Source: Alphaproteobacteria bacterium
GTDB taxonomy: Bacteria > Pseudomonadota > Alphaproteobacteria > Micropepsales > Micropepsaceae
Reading direction: 5' to 3'
NCBI GenBank assembly: GCA_016124385.1
Contig: WGNU01000001.1
Location: forward strand, 62,001 to 126,000
Length of the DNA stretch: 64,000 bases
The notes beneath the pieces are model-generated. The model saw only the letters and a program-made list of their open reading frames with translations, did no database searches and had not been told where the DNA came from. The translations under genes and the position numbers were made by a program. This document shows, in pieces, positions 45,033 through 55,580 of this stretch (position 1 is the stretch's first letter; each line of letters opens with the position of its first letter).

Positions 45033-45611
45033 TCAGACCTCCTCCTCGAGCGCCGCGCGCAACCGCCCGAAGGCGAGCCGCAGCCGCGATTTGACCGTGC
45101 CGAGCGGAATTCCGGTCGCATGGGCGATCTCACTATGCGAGAGCCCCTTGAAAAAGGCCTCGTGCAGCAGCTCGGCCTGTTCGCGCGGCAGCGTTTTCAT
45201 GGCCTCGCGCAACCGCGCCTCACGCTCGGCAGCGAGGAGCGCATCGTCCGGTTGCGGCTCCGGGTCCGGCACGAAAAGCGGATCGTCGGGATCGAATTCC
45301 GGCCGCCGCGTGCGCCGGATGACATCGATCCGCCGGTTGCGCGCGATCGTAAAGAGCCATGTCGAGACGGAGGCGAGCCGGCGGTCGAACCGCTCGGCCT
45401 TGCGCCATACCGTGACCATGACGTCCTGCGTGATTTCATCGGCCTGCGCGTGCCCTGCCCCCAGCCGCAGCAGATAGGCCTTCACGCGCGGCGCGAAATA
45501 GCGGAAGAGCTCGGCGAACGCCTCTCGGTCGCCGTCGCGCGCGATCGCCTCGACGAGATCGGCAAGCGCGTCGCGTGTGGGTGCGGGGATGGTCGTCGGG
45601 CTTTCTGGCAT
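45033..45611 (-). CDS. rpoE: ECF sigma factor RpoE (ChrR-partnered, ECF11 type)
   Basis: This 192-residue ECF sigma factor has region 2 around FAELFRYFAPRVKAYLLRLGAGHAQADEITQDVM (read in parts) with the RNRRIDVIRR segment, and region 4 at EAFFKGLSHSEIAHATGIPLGTVKSRLRLA. Its partner ChrR follows. Such pairs respond to singlet oxygen and organic peroxides in alphaproteobacteria. The start MPESPTT is chosen by family length. An inverted repeat lies about 75-100 nt upstream. Confidence 0.93.
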   Translation of the reverse strand: MPESPTTIPAPTRDALADLVEAIARDGDREAFAELFRYFAPRVKAYLLRLGAGHAQADEITQDVMVTVWRKAERFDRRLASVSTWLFTIARNRRIDVIRRTRRPEFDPDDPLFVPDPEPQPDDALLAAEREARLREAMKTLPREQAELLHEAFFKGLSHSEIAHATGIPLGTVKSRLRLAFGRLRAALEEEV

Positions 45612-45684
45612 TGCACCGATCGATATATCAGGCGCGGTGTCCTGGCGCGAGACAGCGCGCCGCACGCGTCAAAGTCTTGGAAAC

Positions 45685-45714
45685 GCCTCATTTCGTAAGT
45701 AAGCAGGATGAGGC
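45685..45714. promoter_or_regulatory. Inverted repeat in the rpoE/IalB divergent region
   Basis: GCCTCAT and ATGAGGC form perfect 7-bp arms 16 bp apart. The element lies in the 261-nt space between rpoE and the IalB-type gene, which otherwise holds no gene. A TGATTC on the minus strand next to it could be a weak ECF -35, but the -10 is not convincing. Confidence 0.3.
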
Positions 45715-45872
45715 TCCGCGAATCACTTCCTGCGCGCGCCAGGCGCTGGTTGATGCTCGCGGGACGGTGGTTGGCGCATCGTCGAACGCGCACCAAGGGG
45801 CGCCACGCGACGCCGCCCCATCGGGTGCCGGGCACCTGATTGCCGCAAGAACCTGAAGGAGGAATGAGTCGA

Positions 45873-46391
45873 ATGAAGCGAGCGCATGTCGGATTCGTCT
45901 TCGCCGCCCTGATCGCGTTCGGAACGGGCCAGGCCCTCGCCGCGACGCCGGAGCCGATGGGCACGTATGACGACTGGTCGGTCTTCAAGACGAACGGCGG
46001 CGACGGCATCGTCTGCTACGCGGTCTCCCAGCCCAAGGACGCCCAGCCCACGAACGTGAAGCGCGATCCGATCTACTTCCTCGTGAGCGCGTGGCCGGGC
46101 AAGAGCGTGAAGGGCGAGCCCTCGGTCGTGCCGGGATACCCCTACAAATCCGGCAGCACGGTGAGCGTCGAGATCGGCTCCGACAAATTCGAGTTCTATA
46201 CCGAGAACGAAGGCTCCAATGGCGGCGCCTGGATGAAGGCGCCGGAAGACGAGCGCCGCCTGCTCGACGCGATGCGCCGCGGCGCGCGCATGGTCGTCAA
46301 GGGATCCTCGACGCGCGGCACGCTGACGACCGACGAATATTCGCTGAAAGGCGTCTCGGCCGCCCTCGACCGCATGGGCCAGTGCCAGTAG
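45873..46391 (+). CDS. Invasion-associated locus B (IalB) family secreted protein
   Basis: This 172-residue protein has a signal peptide (MKRAHVGFVFAALIAFGTGQALA). An IalB domain follows, recognisable by YDDWSVFKTNGGDGIVCYAVSQPK and IYFLVSAWPG. Two cysteines (Cys near 50 and the penultimate Cys) may form a disulfide. The start is the second ATG, placed 9 nt after GGAGGA; the first ATG is too close to it. Named after Bartonella IalB, the family is widespread in non-pathogenic alphaproteobacteria. A terminator follows. Confidence 0.9.
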   Translation: MKRAHVGFVFAALIAFGTGQALAATPEPMGTYDDWSVFKTNGGDGIVCYAVSQPKDAQPTNVKRDPIYFLVSAWPGKSVKGEPSVVPGYPYKSGSTVSVEIGSDKFEFYTENEGSNGGAWMKAPEDERRLLDAMRRGARMVVKGSSTRGTLTTDEYSLKGVSAALDRMGQCQ

Positions 46392-46418
46392 CGCCGACGC
46401 CCTATTCCCTCGACGATG

Positions 46419-46444
46419 TGGCCGCCCGCGAGGGCGGCCATTTT
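46419..46444 (+). terminator. Intrinsic terminator after the IalB-type gene
   Basis: A 9-bp perfect stem TGGCCGCCC/GGGCGGCCA with loop GCGA is followed by TTTT, 27 nt after the stop. Confidence 0.85.
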
Positions 46445-46453
46445 CATGGCACC

Positions 46454-47242
46454 TCAACGCCCCACGAACTTCGCCGGGCGCTTCTCCAGGAACGAGGCGA
46501 CGCCCTCCTTGTGATCCTCTGACTTGAAGCACGCCGCGATCGCGGGCACGTGCGCGCGCATGTGCTCGGCGACGTCGCGCCCCATGCCCTCATAGACGAG
46601 CGCCTTGATCTTGCCGATCGAGAAGGGCGAGGAATTGAGATAGCGCGCCGCTTCCGCCCGCGCGGCCGCGAGCGCCTCGCCCGGCTCCACCAACTCCGCG
46701 ACATAGCCGATGGCGTGCGCCTCCTCGGCGGACAGGAATGCTCCCGAATAGAGAAGCCGCAGGGCCCGCGAATGGCCGATGAGGCGCGGCAGGATCCACG
46801 AACCCGCGCCCGTATCGGGCACGAGGCCGCGATGCGCGAAATTCCACGCAAAGCGCGACCGCGTACTCGCGATCCGCACATCGCACTGGCTGGTGAATTC
46901 CGCCCCCATGCCGACCGCGACGCCGTCGATCGCCGCGATCACGGGCTTGGGGCAGCGCACGATCGGCCACCAGGCCTCGTGCTCCTCGGCGGAGCCGCGC
47001 GTGCCGCGCGTCTCGCCCGGGATCGTCGCGAGATCCGCCAGATCCGTCCCCGCGCAAAACGCCCCGCCCGCCCCGGCGATGATCAGCACCCGGACGCTGG
47101 GATCCTCGCCCATCGCGCCCACCGCGCGGGTGAATTCGGCCAGCATCGCATAGGTCATCGCGTTGCGCTTTTCCGGCCGGTTGATGGTGATCGTCGCGAT
47201 CCCCTGCCCGTCGATGGCGCTTTCGATGTGGTGGGCGGTCAT
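46454..47242 (-). CDS. Enoyl-CoA hydratase/isomerase family protein
   Basis: This 262-residue crotonase-fold protein starts MTAHHIESAIDGQG after GGGGAGAAACGCC. Motifs are NRPEKRNAMTYAM, FCAGTDLADL and DGVAVGMGAEFTSQCDVR. The region HRGLVPDTGAGSWILPRLIG has Asp/Thr where hydratases hold Glu, closer to isomerase-type members. It stands alone between the IalB gene and rlmN; the upstream open frame across rlmN is not coding. Confidence 0.9.
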   Translation of the reverse strand: MTAHHIESAIDGQGIATITINRPEKRNAMTYAMLAEFTRAVGAMGEDPSVRVLIIAGAGGAFCAGTDLADLATIPGETRGTRGSAEEHEAWWPIVRCPKPVIAAIDGVAVGMGAEFTSQCDVRIASTRSRFAWNFAHRGLVPDTGAGSWILPRLIGHSRALRLLYSGAFLSAEEAHAIGYVAELVEPGEALAAARAEAARYLNSSPFSIGKIKALVYEGMGRDVAEHMRAHVPAIAACFKSEDHKEGVASFLEKRPAKFVGR

Positions 47243-47341
47243 GGCGTTTCTCCCCGTGTTTTCGTGGTGAACCGAGCATCGGCCGGACGCGCCCTGCCGG
47301 CAAGCTTGCGCCGCCGCCCGCCGGGCCCTATCTGACGGCCC

Positions 47342-48430
47342 ATGACGACGCCCCTGATCGGCCTCACGCGCGAGGGCCTTGCCGCCGAACTCACCCGCAT
47401 TGGCCTTCCGGCCAAGACGGTGAAGATGCGCGCGGGCCAGCTCTGGAACGCGGCCTATACGCGGGGGCAAACGTCGCTCGGCGAGACGACGACGCTGGCG
47501 AAGGATCTGCGCGCCCAGCTCGACGCGCATTTCACCCTCGCGCGGCCCGAGATCGTCTCCGAACAGCGCTCGGGCGATGGCACGCGCAAATGGCTGCTGC
47601 GTTTCGCGCCGGGCATCGAGGTCGAGACGGTCTTCATCCCTGAGGAAGACCGCGGCACGCTGTGTATCTCGAGCCAAGTCGGCTGCACGCTCACCTGCCG
47701 CTTCTGCCACACCGGCACGCAGAAGCTGGTGCGCAACCTCACCGCCCACGAGATCGTCGCCCAGGTGCTCATCGCCAAGGACGCGCTCAATGAATGGCCG
47801 GGCGCGCAGAGAAACAGCGACAACCGCCTCCTCACCAACATCGTGCTGATGGGAATGGGCGAGCCGCTCTATAATTTCGAGAACGTGCGCGACGCGGTGA
47901 ACATCATCGCCGACGGCGAGGGCCTCAGCGTCTCCAAGCGCCGCATCACGCTCTCGACCGCCGGCGTCGTGCCGATGATCGCGCGCGCAGGGCAAGAGAT
48001 CGGCTCGATGCTCGCGATCTCGCTCCACGCGGTCAGCGACGACATCCGCGACGTGATCGTGCCCCTCAACAAGAAATACCCGATCAAGGAGCTGCTCGCC
48101 GCCGTGCGCGCCTATCCCGGCCTCTCGAACGCCAGGCGCGTCACCTGGGAATACGTGATGCTGAAGGGCGTGAACGACAGCGACGCCGATGCGCGCGCGC
48201 TCGTCCGCCTCATCGCGGGCATTCCGTCAAAGATCAATTTGATCCCGTTCAACCCCTGGCCCGGCAGCCCCTATGAATGCGCCGACTGGGCCCGCATCGA
48301 GGCGTTCGGCGAGATCGTCAACCGCGCGGGCTACGCCTCGCCCATCCGCACGCCCCGCGGCCGCGACATCATGGCCGCCTGCGGGCAGCTAAAGAGCGAA
48401 AGCGTGAAACGCCGCGCGGCGGTCCGCTAG
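47342..48430 (+). CDS. rlmN: 23S rRNA (adenine(2503)-C(2))-methyltransferase RlmN
   Basis: RlmN is a radical SAM enzyme that methylates A2503 of 23S rRNA and A37 of some tRNAs. The 362-residue protein has the cluster motif GCTLTCRFC (Cys115, Cys119, Cys122). Two further segments fit the family: [13 protein letters not shown] and the methyl-carrying Cys347 in AACGQLKSE. The start is 99 nt from the divergent ECH gene. It is a single full-length copy. Confidence 0.97.
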   Translation: MTTPLIGLTREGLAAELTRIGLPAKTVKMRAGQLWNAAYTRGQTSLGETTTLAKDLRAQLDAHFTLARPEIVSEQRSGDGTRKWLLRFAPGIEVETVFIPEEDRGTLCISSQVGCTLTCRFCHTGTQKLVRNLTAHEIVAQVLIAKDALNEWPGAQRNSDNRLLTNIVLMGMGEPLYNFENVRDAVNIIADGEGLSVSKRRITLSTAGVVPMIARAGQEIGSMLAISLHAVSDDIRDVIVPLNKKYPIKELLAAVRAYPGLSNARRVTWEYVMLKGVNDSDADARALVRLIAGIPSKINLIPFNPWPGSPYECADWARIEAFGEIVNRAGYASPIRTPRGRDIMAACGQLKSESVKRRAAVR

Positions 48431-48434
48431 CTGG

Positions 48435-48755
48435 CTAGTCGAAAATATCGAACATGTCGAACAGGCCGCCGCGCCGCCTCCGCGGGTCGCGCCGCTCGTC
48501 CGGACGCCGCGTTTCGAAACGCCGATCGTCATCGTCCCAATCGTCATCATCGTCGTCGCGGTCGCGCCGCACCGCCGCCGATGGAGCGGAGGCTCCGACC
48601 CGCGCCTCCACCTCACGCACCTGGCCGAGCAATTTTTCCAATTCGCCCCGATCGAGCCAAACACCCCGGCAAGACGGGCACATGTCTATCTGCACGTCCT
48701 GACGCTCCACGCTCGTCATGGAGCCATTGCAGTTCGGACACATTAAGAGCGGCAT
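48435..48755 (-). CDS. TFIIB-type zinc-ribbon protein with charged tail
   Basis: This 106-residue protein starts MPLLMCPNCNGSM and has two CxxC knuckles (CPNC, CPSC), the zf-TFIIB layout found in a widespread small bacterial family. After GVWLDRGELEKLL comes a low-complexity charged tail of alternating Asp runs and Arg runs, ending GLFDMFDIFD, which repeats the FDMFD-type hydrophobic-acidic motif. The function is unknown; nucleic-acid or protein binding is plausible. It is divergent from argG. Confidence 0.82.
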   Translation of the reverse strand: MPLLMCPNCNGSMTSVERQDVQIDMCPSCRGVWLDRGELEKLLGQVREVEARVGASAPSAAVRRDRDDDDDDWDDDDRRFETRRPDERRDPRRRRGGLFDMFDIFD

Positions 48756-48891
48756 GGGCGTTCCCGTTCGTTTGACTCTGTTGAACAACGTGGATGTGGG
48801 GATGTGGGGGCGCTTTCGCAAGGCCGGGCGCCTTGCCGCCGGGGCGCGCTTCCCCTAATCCTCGCCGCCAATCGCGGCCGGGAGTGGGAAC

Positions 48892-50121
<1,230 letters not shown>

Positions 50122-50224
50122 AAAGCGCACCCGCCGCAGATTGCCAAAGCGGCCGATCAGGCGAAAATGGGTCAAATGAGTCTTCTTGTGTTCGACGTCC
50201 CGATCCTGACATTGAGGACAACAC

Positions 50225-51106
50225 TTGCCGAAACAACCTCAGATAACCTTTGAGTTGAGCTACGGTGGTGCCTCTGCCGATAATAATGAAGTCGATTTCT
50301 ACGATATTTCACGAGCCCTTGTCGGATTTCAAAGATCGCTGGCACTAACCACACACCTTGTCTTGCACGACGAGGTTATTACCCAATCTACAGCGCTTCG
50401 TGGTGTCTATATTGTAGCCAGTCCGCCAGAGTTTGGCAGTTGGAAATTCAGCGCATCAATTGTCGGACTTGCTAGCTTCGTATATGTCGCGGGAACTGCA
50501 CCGCAAGACACGCCTTTGGGCCACATTGTGTTTTCAGCATATGATTATGTAATTTCAGAATCTTTAGGGTTTCACGTCGATTACGATAAATCCATTGGAC
50601 AGTTATATGAGATGAATGCAAGAAAAGAACAAGATATTCCAATATTAGATCAGAATAGGTTTGATTCTGTTATTGAGAAGGTTGAAAATGCAGTACGCGA
50701 CATCCATCGTCCAATCGTCAACTCAAAGTCGGCAAACTATGCCGTCATAAAAAAAATAGATAGAAAAATCGCGACCCCACTGCACGGCACATTTTCCGAG
50801 GAGACTTTTGACTACATCAATGTGACGACGAGGAGCACGATTGAAAGAAAATTTCGCGCAAAAATTTCAAGCTATAATGTAAATACTTTCATTGGAAGAT
50901 GTTACATCGCAGAATATAATAGACCAGTGCCATTTGAGCTGTCCCAGCAAGCGAGAAGCCCTGACAACATCGAAATGATAACTAAAAATCTTTACGAAAA
51001 TGCCCGCAGCCTCAAACAAGCTAGCGACGAACTAACGTTGACTGCACTAACAAACGAAAGCAAACACGGGCGCCTTAAAAGTATATTCATTTTATCCGTA
51101 GAATAG
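50225..51106 (+). CDS. Unrecognised protein in low-GC DNA (resembles DUF7946-type proteins)
   Basis: This 293-residue cytosolic protein starts at a TTG set by a GAGGA site 7 nt upstream; no in-frame ATG precedes it. It begins ITFELSYGGASADNNEVDFYDISRALVGFQRSL (read in parts), which recalls from memory proteins labelled DUF7946, found in accessory regions; this is not certain. Codon use is AT-rich (many ATA, TTA, AAA), in sharp contrast to argG, pointing to recent transfer. Around residues 85-100 there is one weakly hydrophobic stretch. The C-terminal third is rich in Lys, Asn and Ser. The function is unknown. Confidence 0.72.
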   Translation: MPKQPQITFELSYGGASADNNEVDFYDISRALVGFQRSLALTTHLVLHDEVITQSTALRGVYIVASPPEFGSWKFSASIVGLASFVYVAGTAPQDTPLGHIVFSAYDYVISESLGFHVDYDKSIGQLYEMNARKEQDIPILDQNRFDSVIEKVENAVRDIHRPIVNSKSANYAVIKKIDRKIATPLHGTFSEETFDYINVTTRSTIERKFRAKISSYNVNTFIGRCYIAEYNRPVPFELSQQARSPDNIEMITKNLYENARSLKQASDELTLTALTNESKHGRLKSIFILSVE

Positions 51107-51191
51107 CGATAAACTGTTTCGAATTTTGACGAATTATGAAAATAAGAACCACTTAAAATGGAAGTGAGGGCGCTAAGGAACGACCATAAAT

Positions 51192-51452
51192 TCAATGCTC
51201 GTTGTCTCGCGGCGGATTCGGGTCGTTACCAGGCGCAATTGTGTCTTTGCTCCTAATGCGTCCATCTAGACCTTTTGTTGTAAGTTCCCCGCCACCCTGG
51301 TTTTGCAACATTTCCCTCGCCGCTTGGTTGGCGTCACGCTGCGTAGGATGAACACTTGATGCACGACCTGCATCGTTACGCTTATTGACCCAACTCCCGT
51401 CCGGCCGTTGGTAGACTGTACGATCTCTGCCCTTGCTCACTTGAGCCTCCAT
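51192..51452 (-). CDS. DUF2188 domain-containing small protein
   Basis: This 86-residue protein has the DUF2188 pattern RTVYQRPDGSWVNKRNDAGRASSVHPTQRDA (read in parts): a WxVK-like strand, then a dispersed Ala/Gln-rich helix (ANQAAREMLQNQGGGEL). It lies in the same lower-GC stretch as the gene at 50225 and faces it (convergent, 85-nt gap). DUF2188 proteins are small and of unknown function. Confidence 0.78.
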   Translation of the reverse strand: MEAQVSKGRDRTVYQRPDGSWVNKRNDAGRASSVHPTQRDANQAAREMLQNQGGGELTTKGLDGRIRSKDTIAPGNDPNPPRDNEH

Positions 51453-51509
51453 TGAATAAGGAACGTAAGTGGAACGATAGGCCGATTCTGAGATCGTGAA
51501 ATGGGCCCC

Positions 51510-52383
51510 CTACGGCCTACCCGCCCTCGCATAGGGCGCCGTCGTCCGGTCGATCCGGCCGGATTTGAGCGTCTTGGCTTCCTCCGGGTGGCTGGTCTGC
51601 GACGTGCAGCCGAAAAGCGTGCGCCCGTCCTTGCCGCCCAGCATGCAGGCGAAGAAATGTCGCCCCTCGCCGGCCGGCACGCGGTGCGTCGCGCGGCCGC
51701 CCTTCTCGAAGCGGATGCACTCGGTGCCGAGCGCGTCGGCCACCCAGATACCCCCCCGCCTCGTCGAGGCAGATGCCGTCGGGCGCGACGCGCGGCGTCT
51801 CGGCCCACACGCGCCGGTTTAAGAGCGCGCCGTCCGCGCCGATGTCGAACGCCGTCAAGCGCTGGCCGATGCTCTCAGCGACGATAAGCGTGCGCCCGTC
51901 CGGCGTGATCACCGTGCCGTTCGGGAACGCGAGATCGCGCGCGGCCACATGCACGCTCCCGTCCGGGTCCACACGCGCGAGCGCCGCCTTGGGCAGACCG
52001 GCCAGCGCCTCGGGCGTCATCGTGAGATTGGGGTCGAACAGGTCGAACCCGAAATTGCCCACATAGGCGCGGCCCTGCACGTCCACCACCATGTCGTTGC
52101 AGTGAAAGGTGGCGACGCGCGACAGATCGGCGACCCGCTCCAGCGTGCCGCCCCGGGCCGCCATCAGCGTGCGGTCGACCATGGAGACGACGAGCATCGT
52201 GCCGTCCGGCCGCCAGCCGAGGCCCGAAGGCTGGTTCGGCACCTCGATGATCTTCTCCGCCCGGCCGGCCTCATCGACCGCCATCACCCAATGGGCGTGC
52301 ATGTCGGAGAAATAGAGCCGGCCCTCGTGCCAGCGCGGCCCTTCTGGAAAACATAGCCCCTCGAGCATGGCCTCGATCCGCAT
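51510..52383 (-). pseudogene. SMP-30/gluconolactonase family protein, frameshifted
   Basis: The gene encodes a six-bladed beta-propeller of about 290 residues (sugar-lactonase family). The first part reads EAMLEGLCFPEGPRWHEGRLYFSD and VSMVDRTLMAARGG, with metal-site residues in APDGICLD. After DEAGG the frame breaks at a run of seven G on the coding strand (51751-51757). With six G the sequence continues IWVADALGTECIRF to a normal end at 51510. Without that correction the product has a scrambled 75-residue C-terminus. This is either a real frameshift, a slippage-prone tract or an assembly error. Confidence 0.85.
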
Positions 52384-52722
52384 GACGCCGTCTCCCTTTT
52401 CTTTTTGGCGATGCCCGCCTGACCGGACCCCCGGCCAGCGACCCGCGGTGGCGCAAGCATAGCGGACCGGAACAGCCTACAGCAGCTTGCGCGGCCATGG
52501 CACGCGGCATGGGCTTGCGCGGCGCCGAGGACCCGCAAGGCACCGCATTCTGGCGCAAGCATTGATTGAAAAATCGAAGAACAGACTCGCGCCTTTTCGT
52601 GCGCCCTTGGTAGGTAAACTGTAAAGGTCTCTATGGCCAACTGCCTCCGAGGACAGCCTTACCCTGGTGAAGGGCCCAGGGTGGGGAGATTGGACACAGC
52701 GGGACATGGAGACCACACGGCT
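52384..52722. other. Gene-free region upstream of the chemoreceptor with repeated octamer
   Basis: No gene is supported here. The octamer GCGCAAGC occurs directly at 52451-52458 and 52553-52560, and inverted as GCTTGCGC at 52485-52492 and 52513-52520. The two direct copies extend to a 12-bp match (TGGCGCAAGCAT). The rest includes a stretch with AACTGTAAAGG that could be a promoter element. Confidence 0.4.
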
Positions 52723-54444
52723 ATGACACGGGACGTGACATCGGCAGTTTCATCGCATTCCGGCGGGCTTTTCGCTGACTTGCCGATCGCTCAGAAGATT
52801 CTCGCCGGGTTCGGCGCGGTCGTCGCGATCCTGATCGCCGTCGGCGGCATCGCCTTCTTCTCCATGGTGACCATCGCCGCGGAGTCCGAGCACTACGCGC
52901 ACGCCGTCCACGAGGAGGAATTGGTCGCCGAGCTGGCGCTCCACACCGAGCGCATGCGCCGGCTGGTGCGCGAGTTCGCATCGACGAATGACGCGGACAC
53001 CCTGCGCGCGGCGTCAAGCTACGCCGACAAGGTCCGCGCGGAATTGGACGCGGCGCAGGAGAGCGCGACGGGCGAGGTCGTGAAGGCGGATCTCCAGGCG
53101 ATCGAGGCGCAACTGACGGCCTATCACGCCAATTTTGATCGGGTACGCACGCTCAAGGCGAGCGGCGCCTTCGGTGCCGAAGAACAGGTCAACGCGCTCC
53201 TCAATGGCGAGATGGCCAAGGCCGCCGACGCCGTGGGCGAGCTGACGCACAAGATCACGCAAGAGTTGAAGGCCTCGGCCACGGCTGCGCGCGACGCGAT
53301 GAATTCGGCCATCACCTGGGGCGAAACGCTGGTTGGTATCCTGGCGTTGGCGGGTCTGGTCGCGGGCGTCGCCCTCGCGCTGCTGATCGGCCGCGCGATC
53401 GCCGCCGCGATCATCGCGATCACGGCCGCCATGAGCCGTCTGGCGTCGGGCGAGAAGAACTTCGAGGTTCCCTATCGCGGCCGCAAGGACGAGGTCGGCG
53501 CGATGGCCAGCGCCCTGCAGCGCTTCAAGGAGACCGCGATCGAGGCGGATCGCCTCGCGGCCGAGCAGAAGAGCGAGCAGGAAAAGCGCCTGCAGCGCGC
53601 CGAGCGCGTGAATTCGCTGGTCAACGCGTTCAACGAGGCGATGGCTTCCGTGGTTCAGGGCGTGAGCGCGGGGGCAACCCAGCTGCGCGCGAACGCCGAA
53701 CAGCTTTCCGCGATCGCCGAGGAGACGAACCGGCAATCGATGACGGTTTCAGCGGCGGCCGAGGAAGCCTCGGTCAACGTCGAGACGGTTGCCGCTTCGG
53801 CGGAGGAACTCAACGCGTCGATCGGCGAGATCAACCGGCAGATCACGCAGACGTCGCAGATCGCCAACGAGGCGGGGGACAACGTTCGCGCGACCAACGC
53901 AACCGTCGACACGCTCTCGAATGCGGCGCAAGAGATCGGCAACATCGTGAAGCTCATTCAGGATATCGCCGGTCAGACGAACCTCCTCGCCCTCAACGCG
54001 ACCATCGAGGCGGCGCGCGCCGGCGAAGCCGGCAAGGGCTTTGCGGTGGTCGCCTCCGAGGTCAAGACGTTGGCCAACCAGACCGCCAAGGCGACCGAGG
54101 AGATTGCCAGCCAGATCGAGCGTATCCAGAGCATCTCGCGGGATTCCGTCGACGCGATCGCCAAGATCGGCGTGAGCGTCAGCCGGATCACCGAGGCGGC
54201 CTCGACCGTGGCCGCCGCGGTCAACGAGCAGAACGCGGCGACGGCGGAAATCTCCGGCAACGTTCAGCAGGCCTCGATCGGAACGCGCGAGGTCACCTCG
54301 AACATCTCGCAGGTGACCGAAGCGGCGGGCGAGACCGGCAAGATGGCGGGCGAAGTGCTGTCGGCGTCCAGCGAGCTCTCGGTTCAATCCGAGCGGCTGC
54401 GCGAGGTGGTCAGCAAGTTCATCGACGAGGTCCGCGCGGCCTAG
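52723..54444 (+). CDS. Methyl-accepting chemotaxis protein
   Basis: This 573-residue transducer has TM1 at about residues 27-50, a helical periplasmic sensor domain (51-198), TM2 at 200-222, a HAMP domain (about 222-275) and the cytoplasmic signalling domain, whose hairpin tip is around residues 418-450 ([30 protein letters not shown]). The small helical sensor is of the four-helix bundle type, so the ligand is unknown. No C-terminal CheR-binding pentapeptide is seen. The start MTRDVTS is chosen because upstream frame is open but not conserved-looking. No che or fli genes adjoin it. Confidence 0.93.
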   Translation: MTRDVTSAVSSHSGGLFADLPIAQKILAGFGAVVAILIAVGGIAFFSMVTIAAESEHYAHAVHEEELVAELALHTERMRRLVREFASTNDADTLRAASSYADKVRAELDAAQESATGEVVKADLQAIEAQLTAYHANFDRVRTLKASGAFGAEEQVNALLNGEMAKAADAVGELTHKITQELKASATAARDAMNSAITWGETLVGILALAGLVAGVALALLIGRAIAAAIIAITAAMSRLASGEKNFEVPYRGRKDEVGAMASALQRFKETAIEADRLAAEQKSEQEKRLQRAERVNSLVNAFNEAMASVVQGVSAGATQLRANAEQLSAIAEETNRQSMTVSAAAEEASVNVETVAASAEELNASIGEINRQITQTSQIANEAGDNVRATNATVDTLSNAAQEIGNIVKLIQDIAGQTNLLALNATIEAARAGEAGKGFAVVASEVKTLANQTAKATEEIASQIERIQSISRDSVDAIAKIGVSVSRITEAASTVAAAVNEQNAATAEISGNVQQASIGTREVTSNISQVTEAAGETGKMAGEVLSASSELSVQSERLREVVSKFIDEVRAA

Positions 54445-54469
54445 CGTTGCGACCCCGGATGACGTCTTT

Positions 54470-54502
54470 AGCGGCGGCGCCGATGGGTGCCGCCGCTTTT
54501 TC
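54470..54502 (+). terminator. Intrinsic terminator after the chemoreceptor gene
   Basis: A 12-bp stem with one G-U pair (AGCGGCGGCGCC with GGTGCCGCCGCT, loop GATG) is followed by a run of five T, 25 nt after the stop. Confidence 0.88.
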
Positions 54503-54531
54503 ATCGGTGCGCGCCGACGATGAGGGTCAAA

Positions 54532-55518
54532 CTAGGATCGCCCGGTCATTGTGCGCTTGATCCGGTCGAGGAGCGTGACGACCTTGGGCCTTCCGGCCCT
54601 GCCTTCGCGCAGGTTTTCGGAATAGTGCACCACTTTGTGCTCGATGACGCCCGGTTGGGTACCGGGCGCCATTTCGACGATCTTGCGCTTCTTTTTTAAG
54701 GACTTGAGCGCGATATCGGCATTGGTTGCGCTGTATGTGTCGGTCTCTTCGTGGTCCATGTGACCCTTGAGCTTTGCGGGCACGCCGCAACCAGGGCAGA
54801 ACCGGCGGACCTGGGGCTCGAATTCGCGGACATTGCGCCGCCACCAGCCGGGCACTACCTCGACACCGTGATCCTCGTTGCGCGCGAGGTCGAACGATGC
54901 CGCAACTTCGCAGAAATAGGCGCGCAGCTGGCCCTTGTTCTCAACAATCGAGGCGGACCAGTTCTGGTTGACATCACATTTGGCGATCCGCTCCCACATC
55001 TCCTCTTCGCCGTAGATGTCCTTGCCTGCGGTCAGGATCGGCGCGTGGTGCGAATGCCCGCCATGATACCAGGGCTTGCGGATACCTTTCATGAACTCGG
55101 TGATCGACTTGACCCCGCGCGCATCGCCATGCGGGTTCAGATTGAAGACGCCGAAGGTCTCCTTCGCGATCGCCCCGTGCTTGAAGATGTTGTTGGTCCA
55201 CAGTCCCCGCTGCTTCTTCTCGGGCACTTCCTGCGTCATGATCTTGCAGATTTCCGGAAAATGCCGGTGCATCGCGGGATTGCCGCCGATGACGGCGATC
55301 GTGCCGGGGAACCCTTCCAGGCTGCGCAGGGCGGTTCGGAAATTGTCCAGCGACATGTCCCAGAATTGCTCCTGGTTCTCCAGCAGCCGCGTACAGTTGG
55401 AACATGCCAGGTCGCATTTGTTGGTGATGTCGATGCAAATGATCGCCATCTCGAACGGACTGCGCATTTTCGCGATCGCCTGCTGACACAGGTCGCCTGA
55501 AGCCTCTGCGACGTGCAT
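54532..55518 (-). CDS. Radical SAM protein, possibly with SPASM-like C-terminal cysteines
   Basis: This 328-residue protein has the radical SAM cluster motif CDLACSNC (Cys35, Cys39, Cys42), preceded by IDITNK, and GGNPAMH where glycine-rich motif 2 is expected. The C-terminal third holds further cysteines (KCD, YFCE, FCPGCG) that may bind an auxiliary iron-sulfur cluster. The C-terminal tail is Lys/Arg-rich. It lies 62 nt downstream of a GT25 glycosyltransferase on the same strand, hinting at a role in polysaccharide or glycoconjugate modification. The exact function is unknown. Confidence 0.85.
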   Translation of the reverse strand: MHVAEASGDLCQQAIAKMRSPFEMAIICIDITNKCDLACSNCTRLLENQEQFWDMSLDNFRTALRSLEGFPGTIAVIGGNPAMHRHFPEICKIMTQEVPEKKQRGLWTNNIFKHGAIAKETFGVFNLNPHGDARGVKSITEFMKGIRKPWYHGGHSHHAPILTAGKDIYGEEEMWERIAKCDVNQNWSASIVENKGQLRAYFCEVAASFDLARNEDHGVEVVPGWWRRNVREFEPQVRRFCPGCGVPAKLKGHMDHEETDTYSATNADIALKSLKKKRKIVEMAPGTQPGVIEHKVVHYSENLREGRAGRPKVVTLLDRIKRTMTGRS

Positions 55519-55580
55519 GATTTCACCCCTCTGGCCGCGCCCACGATACGGTTGATGCTATTCCAATTGCTCTGATGGCT

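Noticed and set aside
47243-48028. Long N-terminal extension of the ECH gene running opposite rlmN
   Set aside because: The added 262 residues are the antisense of rlmN. The ECH domain starts at 47242 with a good ribosome binding site.
50122-51509. Calling the low-GC insert a transposon or prophage remnant
   Set aside because: No transposase, integrase, terminal inverted repeats or target duplications are visible at its edges.
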